DNA of 64,000 nt from Legionella micdadei. Lineage in GTDB: Bacteria > Pseudomonadota > Gammaproteobacteria > Legionellales > Legionellaceae. Location of the stretch: assembly GCF_000953635.1 (NCBI RefSeq), contig NZ_LN614830.1:310001-374000 (forward strand), in the 5' to 3' direction. The translations under genes and the position numbers were made by a program. Within the stretch, counting starts at the first letter, position 1. Every line of letters begins with the position of its first letter. The notes below the pieces were generated by a model, which did no database searches, was not told the DNA's origin, and saw nothing but the letters and a program-made list of their open reading frames with translations. Shown here piece by piece: positions 56,915 to 64,000 of this stretch.

Positions 56915-58049
56915 TGAACAATTACACGCTGATGAACGTATGATCCGCGATAGCGTTGCACGTTTTGTTAGCCAGGAAGTTATACCATTAATGGCTGAAT
57001 CATTTGAACATGCCCAATTCCCAAAACAGCTAATAAAAAAATCAGCAGAGCTGGGTTTATTGGGTCTTACTTTGCCTGCGCAATACGGTGGGTCAGAGGC
57101 TTCCTATGTGGCTTATGGTTTGGTCTGTCAAGAATTAGAACGAGGGGATAGTGGCTTACGCAGCTTTGTCTCTGTACAAAGTTCACTGTGCATGTACCCT
57201 ATTTTTCGTTATGGCACTGAGGAGCAGAAAATGCGGTTTTTACCTGCTATGGCTGCAGGTGAGATCATTGGTTGCTTTGGCCTTACCGAACCTGATTCGG
57301 GCTCTGATCCTGCCAGTATGCGGACCTATGCGAAAAAGGTGGACGGAGGCTGGCTTTTAAATGGCGCAAAAATGTGGATTACCAATGCACCAATCGCTGA
57401 TATTGCGATAGTCTGGGCTAAAACTGATGAGGGAATTCGTGGTTTTATTGTCGAGAGAGATTTTAAAGGGTTTAGCAGTCCGGAAATCAAGCAAAAAATG
57501 TCATTACGTGCCTCGCTGACTGGCGAGCTCGTCTTTGAAGATGTTTTTGTGCCAGAGGCAAATTTATTACCTAAAACGGATAAAGGGTTAGGCGCTGCAC
57601 TAAGTTGTTTGAGTCAAGCACGATATGGCATTGCGTGGGGAGCAATGGGGGCGGCCATGGCTTGCTTTGATATTGCTCGAGATTACTTGCTTGAGCGCAA
57701 ACAATTCGGTAAGCCCCTGGCGTCATTTCAACTGGTACAAAAGGATTTAGCACAGATGTATACCGAAATTATCAAGGCTCAATGGATGAATTTACAAATA
57801 GGCAGGCTAAAAGATCAGAAAAGGGAAACGCCGACGATGATTTCCTTGGCCAAAGGAAATGCGTGTAGAGAAGCATTAAAAATTGCCCGGGCTTGTCGAA
57901 ATTTACTCGGTGGAAATGGCATCAGCCTTGAATATCATGTCATTCGTCATATGCTTAATCTTGAGTCAGTATTTACTTATGAAGGTACGGATAATGTGCA
58001 TACTCTAGTGTTAGGGCGCCATATTACCGGTATTAATGCATTTAACTGA
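56892..58049 (+). CDS. gcdH: acyl-CoA dehydrogenase, glutaryl-CoA dehydrogenase-like
   Basis: FAD enzyme of 385 residues. FGLTEPDSGSDP and GAKMWITNAPIADI are in the substrate and FAD region; Arg-rich ARYGIAWGAMGAA and ERKQFGKPL follow; catalytic Glu364 is in YEGTDNVH. The pattern matches glutaryl-CoA dehydrogenases of lysine and tryptophan breakdown. The GTG start at 56892 lies within the E1 gene, so both are co-transcribed. Confidence 0.88.
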   Translation: MDDLLFLDEQLHADERMIRDSVARFVSQEVIPLMAESFEHAQFPKQLIKKSAELGLLGLTLPAQYGGSEASYVAYGLVCQELERGDSGLRSFVSVQSSLCMYPIFRYGTEEQKMRFLPAMAAGEIIGCFGLTEPDSGSDPASMRTYAKKVDGGWLLNGAKMWITNAPIADIAIVWAKTDEGIRGFIVERDFKGFSSPEIKQKMSLRASLTGELVFEDVFVPEANLLPKTDKGLGAALSCLSQARYGIAWGAMGAAMACFDIARDYLLERKQFGKPLASFQLVQKDLAQMYTEIIKAQWMNLQIGRLKDQKRETPTMISLAKGNACREALKIARACRNLLGGNGISLEYHVIRHMLNLESVFTYEGTDNVHTLVLGRHITGINAFN

Positions 58050-58061
58050 CTATAGTGTTTT

Positions 58062-58092
58062 AAGAAGCGGTTTAATTTTTAAGCCGCTTCTC
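58062..58092. terminator. hairpin between gcdH and the convergent unknown gene
   Basis: AGAAGCGGTTT (58063-58073) pairs with AAGCCGCTTCT (58081-58091), 11 bp with one G-T pair and a T/A-rich loop. It is suitable for both directions although U-tracts are short. Confidence 0.55.
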
Positions 58093-58104
58093 TATTGCAA
58101 CACA

Positions 58105-58746
58105 TTAACGCATACCTAATACAATACTGCCGGTATGCCCTTGCTCCACAACTTCAGCTTTTGCTTCCCCAGTCTCTAATAGCCGGGTGATTTCCTCAAT
58201 TTTTTCAGTTCTGGAATAACCCTGACTAAAGCAAAAAAAGAGGTAACTTAGGAGATGATATTCTGTCAAGCGGTTTCTTAATGATTCTCGATGTGCTTCC
58301 AAAGCCTGACGTTGACCGAGAGACAAATCATATTTTCTATATTGGTTATTCTCAGAAAAAAAGGTTTTAGTGTGGCTTGAAACTTGGCGATGTTGCGGAG
58401 AAGTCCTAACAGGGGCTGGTTCATCCAACAACTCAGGCTTTGCCGCTTTTAAAAGCTCAGATGGAACTGGGTCCAATTTCAGAAATTGAGTATTTCCTCC
58501 GATGGAAAGCTCTAACATGAGATAATCAGCTCTAGTGTTTATATCAGGCTCTCTAAGGATTACCCGGGAATTCTCTACGCCAATATTAAGGGTATATTCA
58601 TAGACGCCTTGCCCTTTTCCCGATTTGATAATAGGGATCTCTATCCATGTTGCTCTTTCTGAATCAAATGTATATATCCTTTTCTTTGCGCCTTCATTTC
58701 CAATTTTGTAATAATGATTTAATTGTTTGCAATAATAATATCTCAT
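58105..58746 (-). CDS. unknown 213-residue protein
   Basis: Not recognised. The N-terminal ~110 residues look beta-rich; a Pro-containing linker follows (LLDEPAPVRTSPQHRQ), then a helical region with AHRESLRNRLTEYHLLSYLF. The C-terminus has ETGEAKAEVVEQ shortly before a hydrophobic end, similar to an E-block, so a Dot/Icm substrate is possible. Shine-Dalgarno AGGTAGGA and a TATAAT promoter lie upstream. Confidence 0.6.
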   Translation of the reverse strand: MRYYYCKQLNHYYKIGNEGAKKRIYTFDSERATWIEIPIIKSGKGQGVYEYTLNIGVENSRVILREPDINTRADYLMLELSIGGNTQFLKLDPVPSELLKAAKPELLDEPAPVRTSPQHRQVSSHTKTFFSENNQYRKYDLSLGQRQALEAHRESLRNRLTEYHLLSYLFFCFSQGYSRTEKIEEITRLLETGEAKAEVVEQGHTGSIVLGMR

Positions 58747-58775
58747 GCGTTTTCCTACCTTTCATAGCCAAGCAA

Positions 58776-58804
58776 ATTATACCATAAAGGGAAAAATTAT
58801 GTAA
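58776..58804 (-). promoter_or_regulatory. sigma-70 promoter of the unknown minus-strand gene
   Basis: On the minus strand: TTACAT (58804-58799), 17-bp spacer, perfect TATAAT (58781-58776). Confidence 0.5.
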
Positions 58805-58833
58805 TTTTTTTGACCATAATTTACAAAGCCACC

Positions 58834-58862
58834 TTGTCTTTTATCAATAGACAAGTTATTAT
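58834..58862 (+). promoter_or_regulatory. tRNA-Pro promoter
   Basis: TTGTCT (58834-58839), 17-bp spacer, TATTAT (58857-58862), then a GCCC discriminator as in growth-regulated stable-RNA promoters. It ends 12 nt before the tRNA. Confidence 0.7.
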
Positions 58863-58874
58863 GCCCATCCAAAT

Positions 58875-58951
58875 CGGGGCGTAGCGCAGCCTGGTAGCGT
58901 ACTAGCATGGGGTGCTAGTGGTCGAAGGTTCAAATCCTTCCGTCCCGACCA
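58875..58951 (+). tRNA. tRNA-Pro (anticodon GGG)
   Basis: 77 nt cloverleaf with encoded CCA. Acceptor CGGGGCG pairs with CGTCCCG (one G-T pair); anticodon stem CTAGC/GCTAG with loop ATGGGGT gives anticodon GGG; T arm GAAGG/CCTTC with TTCAAAT. Decodes CCC and CCU. Confidence 0.97.
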
Positions 58952-59249
58952 AAAAATCCCTTTTAAATCAACAAATTGCATCTAATACTTCAAGCTCATT
59001 CTCTAATTTTATTTTTCCAGGGTACACTTTGGGGTACACTTATTTGAAAGTGACTTCCTTTGATTTAACGTTATCGACTCAAGATAGTTATGAACGACAT
59101 ATTTGCTAATATAGAAAACCTAGACCTACAGAAAATAAAAGCATCTCGTCAGGAGCATGAAATACGACTCAATGAACTGCGGGGGCTGCTAATAGGTTGC
59201 GCTAGAAAAATTAAAGTTTTTATGGTTATAGCGGCATACAAACAAAAAT
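58952..59249. other. possible former integration site next to tRNA-Pro
   Basis: No confident gene. A direct repeat GGGTACACTT occurs at 59020-59029 and 59032-59041, a type of repeat often seen just before tRNA-linked integrase genes (from memory). A small ORF from 59090 is cut by the IS at 59250. Confidence 0.4.
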
Positions 59250-59284
59250 GGGTCTTTCCCAATTACGGGGGCACTAATCGTTAG
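59090..59284 (+). pseudogene. small ORF truncated by ISL3 element
   Basis: A 64-codon frame whose first ~53 codons precede the IS and whose end lies in the IS. The predicted peptide begins MNDIFANIENLDLQKIKASR and is helical. There is no clear Shine-Dalgarno and no family is recognised. It may be the remains of a larger gene or chance. Confidence 0.2.
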
Positions 59285-60537
59285 CAACAGAGCACCCTAA
59301 CACGCGTTCTATAATTTTCAAAGTTTTTAAACCCATAAGCTCTACGCTGAATGAGTTTCATTTTTCGATGAAAGCCTTCGGTTATCCCGTTGTTCTTAGT
59401 GAATCGGAGCATTCTTGCGACTTCATCTTTCCATCTAAATAAGGTATTTCCTAAGGTTTTCAAAGGTTGAAAAGGACTGTGTCTAAGTTCGTTTATCATT
59501 TCTAAGAAACGGGGTAATAAGCGTTTGCACTCTTTAGCGGTGCAATGCTTTTTAGTGAGTAATTGATGTAGTTCTTGCTTAAAATCATAAATGGCAGCAA
59601 TGGCCGGCTGTTGTTCAAGATAGTGATTACGAAGAGAGAGCCTCTTAGTTGTTAAGTTTTCCGGGTTGGTTTTAAGCGCTGCTAATAAACCTCGCTGATA
59701 CTTGATGGTTGGGTCAATTTGATGAAAGGTTTGTAAGGTGAGCTGATTAATAAGTCTTATAACATGGAATCTGTCAGCCACGATTTGCGCGTTAGGAAAG
59801 TGCTGTTTCACCAGTGCTCGGTAACTCGTGCTTAAATCAATACAAACGACTTTCACCCGCTCTTTACCCTCCAAGTTTTTAAAATAGTCTTTTAAATCAG
59901 CTGAAGAACGACCTTTAACAATATCAAATACTTTATGTTTTCTAAGGTCGCAAAGTGTAGTTGCATATCGTTGTTTACGGCTAAAGGAATGTTCATCTAT
60001 TCCAAGAACAGCTGGACAAGGTGCATTCTTTAGTTCTCGTTCTTGTTCTCGATAGTGCTGCTGATACCAGCGCTCAATGGTTGCTTTGCCTTTGCTATAT
60101 TGCTTAGCAAGGTCTTTTTGCGATATGCCACGGGTATGGTCATGGAAAACAGCTGCCTGCAAACGCCAAGTTGAACGTTGATACTTATTAATCCCAGGAA
60201 ACTGTTGATTCCCATAACGCTTACAGCTATTGCAATACAGCTTATAAGCCTTAAAGTGTAACTCGCTTCGTCGGTGGCCAATTAATTCATGCGCCACCCG
60301 TCGCATATACGACGCTTTTTTACGAACCTCTTTGCTAGCGCAATGGCCACAACGCGCTTTGCGATTATAAGATAACTCCAAAATTAAGGGTTGATAACCA
60401 CTTACTTTTTTGATGGTAAATCCAGGTAAATTTAGGATAAGATCATTCTTCGGCACTTTAATCTCCTTTTGACCGTCAAATCAAAGGGTTAGTCTATACT
60501 AACTCGATTAAAGTGCCCCCGTTTTTGAGAAAGAGCC
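59250..60537 (-). mobile_element. ISL3-family insertion sequence, complete
   Basis: 1288 bp with 26-bp imperfect inverted ends (22 of 26 matching): left 59250-59275 begins GGGTCTTTCCC; right 60512-60537, in reverse complement, begins GGCTCTTTCTC; both contain CGGGGGCACT. No 8-bp target duplication is visible at these borders, which suggests later rearrangement or decay of one flank. Confidence 0.88.
59281..60456 (-). CDS. ISL3-family transposase
   Basis: 391 residues. N-terminal zinc-binding region (CGHCASKEV and LYCNSCKRYG), helix-turn-helix (GISQKDLAKQYSKGKATIERW), then a DDE domain with Asp in GIDEHSF and CIDLSTSYR, RFHVIRL and the Glu in GITEGFHRKMK. The GTG start at 60456 has AAGGAG 7 nt upstream. 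No interruption is seen. Confidence 0.93.
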   Translation of the reverse strand: MPKNDLILNLPGFTIKKVSGYQPLILELSYNRKARCGHCASKEVRKKASYMRRVAHELIGHRRSELHFKAYKLYCNSCKRYGNQQFPGINKYQRSTWRLQAAVFHDHTRGISQKDLAKQYSKGKATIERWYQQHYREQERELKNAPCPAVLGIDEHSFSRKQRYATTLCDLRKHKVFDIVKGRSSADLKDYFKNLEGKERVKVVCIDLSTSYRALVKQHFPNAQIVADRFHVIRLINQLTLQTFHQIDPTIKYQRGLLAALKTNPENLTTKRLSLRNHYLEQQPAIAAIYDFKQELHQLLTKKHCTAKECKRLLPRFLEMINELRHSPFQPLKTLGNTLFRWKDEVARMLRFTKNNGITEGFHRKMKLIQRRAYGFKNFENYRTRVRVLCC

Positions 60538-60879
60538 CTTTCATTTTTCAGTAAAATTATACCGGGTTAGAGGTAGTCTGCTCCGTATTTCTCTTCACCT
60601 TGGATTAAAATCTGCTTTATCTTGGGTGCAAGAACATTATTAAAAATATCAAATTATTTCATTTTTATGCATACGTAAAAAAGTCACATATTTTCATATT
60701 TTTTATATATTATATTTAAAGATAATAAAAAAATTAATGGAATAAAATAAATAAATTTTCCAATAAATTCATAAAATTTTTGGAAAATTTATGCAGAATA
60801 AATAAAAAAATTAGCGTGAAAACTTGCAATAATTTGAATGAGGTATAAATTTAAAAATAGGGGAAAAAGGAGTTTAAAA
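60538..60879. other. very AT-rich upstream region
   Basis: No gene seen. A perfect 13-bp inverted repeat, ATAAATTTTCCAA (60751-60763) and TTGGAAAATTTAT (60780-60792), has a 16-nt loop and lies about 90 nt upstream of the next gene. Its AT content suggests H-NS-type silencing or a transferred segment. Confidence 0.45.
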
Positions 60880-63800
60880 ATGGGATACAGGGATGGTATA
60901 AAGTTCCAATATACCAAAATGGATGCGTTGACTGTTCTAAGTCAGCCTGTTTCTTCTTTGTTAGGGGTGACCAACCCTTCTGAGCAAACCTTAAATAAAC
61001 TAGGGATTAAAAAAATCTATGATTTGGCAACTTCCTCTTTATTTCAGACGGCGCGAGATATTGCTAATGCTGCAAACGGTGAAGGCAATTCGATTATAGC
61101 GCGATCAGGTAGAATATCGTCGAGTTTTATTGATTCGGATTCACCCCGCAACTCCAGCTGCTTTGGTTGAAGCTGATGTCAGTTTGCTAAGAGAAATTGA
61201 TACTAGCCTTGCAACTGAAATAAAAGACAATTTACAGGTAGAAACAGTAGGTGATTTAGGTCGATGGCCGCCATTTTGTGCTGCTCAGGTAGTATTAGAT
61301 GCTGCAATACCTAGCCTAGCCCAGGAAGATGGGAGCGAATTAGTCCCTCGGCTTGGTGAGTATCCGACGGAACGTCATTATTATCGCAGTATAGTTATTG
61401 ATCAAGTTACTCCAGGAGAAACGACTGATTTGAGTGCTGCTGGCCCTATTGATATCGCACCGACCGTTTCGTCAGATTTTGGTTTCAAAGCCCCCGCTGT
61501 TGGTGCAATGTTGACTTTTGCCCAATCATGGTTTGCCCAAGGTGTCACTTTGGGTAATTTGTTGCATAGTGTTGCTCTGGCTCCAGGAGAAAGTACTCGT
61601 ATCGCAGTCATGGATTGGACAAGACAAACGAGTGCATCGGGTGAGGAAATGATTTCCGAGTCTGAAAAATTAACCAACACCAGTACTCATAATCGAGCCA
61701 TCTCTGAAGTGCAAGAGGCAGTGGCATCAGAAGTTCAATCCGGTTTTTCAAGGAGTAGCGGTAGTTCGACAACCTCTGCTGGAGGGGGTGGTTTGGGTCT
61801 GAGTTTAGGTCCTTTAACCCTTGGTGGAAGCGGATCTTCGGCTACAACAAGTTCTAATGCAGAGAGCTTTACCTCTTCTTCAGGTACTCGAAATTTAGCG
61901 GCAACCATGAACCAGCGTGTCTCCGATGCCACACAGCAAGCCGCTTCTTCGGTTCGGGATCGAAGAGCTTCTATTGTGAAGGAAGTTTCTGAAGCAGAGC
62001 ATCAATCGGTTTCGACAAGAATAATTGCAAACTACAACCACATGCACGCGCTTACTGTTCAATATTATGAAGTCATTGAAATTTACCGTGTTAATGTGCA
62101 ATTGCAACAAGTGGAACGTTGCCTTTTCGTGCCTATGAAATTGGTCAATTTTGACAAGGCAACGATTGAGCGATATCAAGGTGTATTAGCCAATGCAGCA
62201 CTCACTCAGCGTGCAAAAGAATTGTTAAATGGAGAATTTGGCGCAGTTACAATTCGGCCTAGTGTACCGCTTAGACCAACCCGCTCAATTTTTGATGGAG
62301 TGGCAATGGTGGATAGAATAGCCGCGAGAGAAGCGTCTATCTCGACGACTAGTCCTGCAACGGATTCACAAGAAAGTACCCCCTCAACCCCCACAGCAAG
62401 CCCAGAACCAACTAGTTCTGTGAGTCGGCTAGCAGCATCAGTACAGCCCTATTGGGTAAATGATGAATTGATAAGGGCTTCTCGGATTACTCTTGCTAGT
62501 ATTACCAAACCAGGAACAAGTGATATTTATTTGCCAGGTGGGACAGAGCTTTGTGGTATTTCTTTGACGCTCAGTTCCCAAAATAATTCTGCCATTTCGA
62601 TTACTGGTTTAAAACTGGTATTACAATCAGGTAACACGATTAATTTAAGCAGTATTAGTATTCTTGAATGGAGTATCAGTGATCCGACCCCTATCCAGGA
62701 AATCGCTGCAATTAAAATTACATCCACAAGCTCAAGTTATTTAAGCGGAAAGCTAACTATGCAATTAAGTTATGGTAGCGCCAAATTTCCAATTAGTTTT
62801 CCTATTGAAATCACTCCAAATGCAGTTGAATTACAACTTTGCCAGTTTATTGCCAATCAAAGTGAAACGGAGCTTAAAATTCATCTTGAACAAAATCGCT
62901 TGCATTATAGCCAAGCGGTTTGGCGCTCACTTGATCCTTCGCAGATAGCTCTTCTTTTGTCTGCTTATACTTTTGAAGGTAAACCCATTGCGGATTTGAT
63001 TGATCCTAATCCTGTGATGGTCGCGAGTAACTATTTGGTATTCCGCATGCCAAGTTTTATTGAAGCAGTGGGGATTCAATCAGAATCGAGCGAGGATGAA
63101 TCCCATAAAAATTGGGCTTCATGGTTAAAAGAACGAGGTCTGATTTTAGGCGCAAGTACAGCAATGGAACAACTTATCCCAATTCCTACCGGTGGTGTAT
63201 TTGCAGAAGCAGTACTTGGCCGTTCTAACTCAGCAGAACGATTGGATGCTACTCGTTTTTGGAACTGGCAAGATTCGCCGATTCCTTTACAGCCACCCGA
63301 AATTGCTGCTATACAAATGGAGTCGCGTGCGCAACCTGTTGATGCAACACCAGGCCAATTGGGTGCGCCGGTTTTAAATATCATGAATCCGACTACTCTA
63401 CCTGATCCAACTGGAGTTGGCTCCATTCTGAACGCAATTCAAAATGGCAATATGTTTCGAGATATGTCAGGCATTGCTTCTACTGCTTCATTAGCGCAAG
63501 CATTAGCAAGTAATGCAACTAGCGCAAGTACGGAAGCAGGCAAGCAAGCGGCAGCAAACTTAGCTGTGGCTGCCCAGAAAGATATAGAAGAGAAAAAAAT
63601 AGCAGCGCAGTTGGCATTAGCTGCTATGGGATTACCTTCTGCGAACGCAGGTTCAGCCAAGAATATTTCAGAATCTGGAGCCTTATTGAATACCGCAACC
63701 GAGATGGATAAGCAGTCACCCAGAGTTAATGGTGCATCTACCGAGTCAGGAGTAGCTAATAATGGGATTTCAACATCAACTGGACCGGGAGACAACGGAA

Positions 63801-64000
63801 TCGATGGCGTGGCTGGGGCGACTATGCCTGGCGTTCCAAATGATCTGCAGAATCTTTTTAATGGAAATAGCCGTGCTGATGAAGTTTTGTCAAAAATGAA
63901 TTGGGGTAATTTGGGGGAATCTGGTGCTTCAATTATTCCGGCTGTGTATGGAGGGGGACAGAGCACCGGTACAGGTAAAGCAACGGGGGTTGTGATTAGT
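60880..64000 (+). CDS. giant unknown protein, +1 frame break, 3' end outside window
   Basis: The ATG at 60880 follows AAGGAG by 7 nt. The first frame runs to a stop at 61170. A second frame (+1) is open from before 61144 to the window end, about 950 codons. Reading CCC (61144-61146), skipping C61147 and resuming at GCA joins them as IDSDSPATPAALVEAD, giving at least 1040 codons. I recognise no family. Visible features: a helical N-terminal part, LHSVALAPGESTRIAV, a Ser/Gly-rich segment near residues 287-330, YNHMHALTVQYYEV near 384, and a long Ala/Asn/Gly-rich C-terminal region. No signal peptide is seen. The break may be a mutation, sequence error or recoding. Confidence 0.7.

Noticed and set aside
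59242-60545. Target-site duplication for the ISL3 element
   Set aside because: The 8-bp flanks (ACAAAAAT and CTTTCATT) do not match.
61402-63966. Minus-strand reading frames of 62-175 codons opposite the giant gene
   Set aside because: They are shadows of a continuous plus-strand frame that is open to the window end and has protein-like composition.
1-64000. CRISPR arrays or cas genes
   Set aside because: No regularly spaced direct repeats with spacers and no Cas-like proteins were seen.

Overview
The window reads as chromosomal DNA of a Legionella-type gammaproteobacterium. The grounds are a split dcw cluster ending ftsQ-ftsA-ftsZ-lpxC, a polyhydroxyalkanoate (PHA) locus, AT-rich intergenic DNA, several large proteins with no recognisable housekeeping role, and two tandem motifs matching the remembered Legionella PmrA box (cTTAATatT repeated every 11 bp). 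The genus is an inference; no 16S gene is present.

Layout. 1-4.9 kb: a gamma-glutamyltranspeptidase cut by the window edge, a PlsC-type acyltransferase, mutM with a coupled small membrane protein, and a fatty-acid desaturase. 5.2-10.2 kb: a PHA module with two acetoacetyl-CoA reductase paralogues, regulator phaR, two tandem phasins with near-identical promoters, and convergent phaC. 10.4-15.7 kb: an unknown protein, smc and zipA. 16.1-29.0 kb: the envelope/division cluster murF-mraY-murD-ftsW-murC-murB-ddl-ftsQ-ftsA-ftsZ-lpxC, without murG, then a DciA-like gene. 29.6-33.5 kb: a PH-domain membrane protein, an APH-fold kinase, and a threonine aldolase gene split by an IS256-family element with a clean 8-bp target duplication. 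33.9-45.998 kb: an unknown gene, a HAD phosphatase, topA-smg-dprA facing def-fmt-rsmB, a CPBP-type membrane protein, a small Sel1-like protein behind a PmrA-type box, an orphan ParB, and dacB. 46-51.3 kb: a protein made of two copies of one roughly 190-residue unit, an EamA-type protein, a VanX-type dipeptidase, and a 775-residue CX5R phosphatase with C-terminal membrane segments behind a triple PmrA-type box, probably a Dot/Icm effector. 51.7-58.7 kb: trhO, a lipoprotein, an isolated FlhB-like/FliK-like pair, a fused alpha-beta 2-oxoacid dehydrogenase E1 overlapping an acyl-CoA dehydrogenase, and an unknown gene. 58.9 kb to the end: tRNA-Pro(GGG), integration-site-like repeats, an ISL3-family element, and a very large unrecognised gene that runs off the window and carries a +1 frame break at a CCCC run.

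Most housekeeping genes form tight operons with 1-4 nt overlaps. The accessory content lies at 10.4-11.4, 31-35, 42.7-43.2, 46-51 and 58-64 kb. The points most worth following are the frame-broken giant gene, the two PmrA-type promoters, the CX5R protein, the tandem-domain protein, the duplicated phasin promoters, and a pair of mutually exclusive hairpins in front of the E1 gene.
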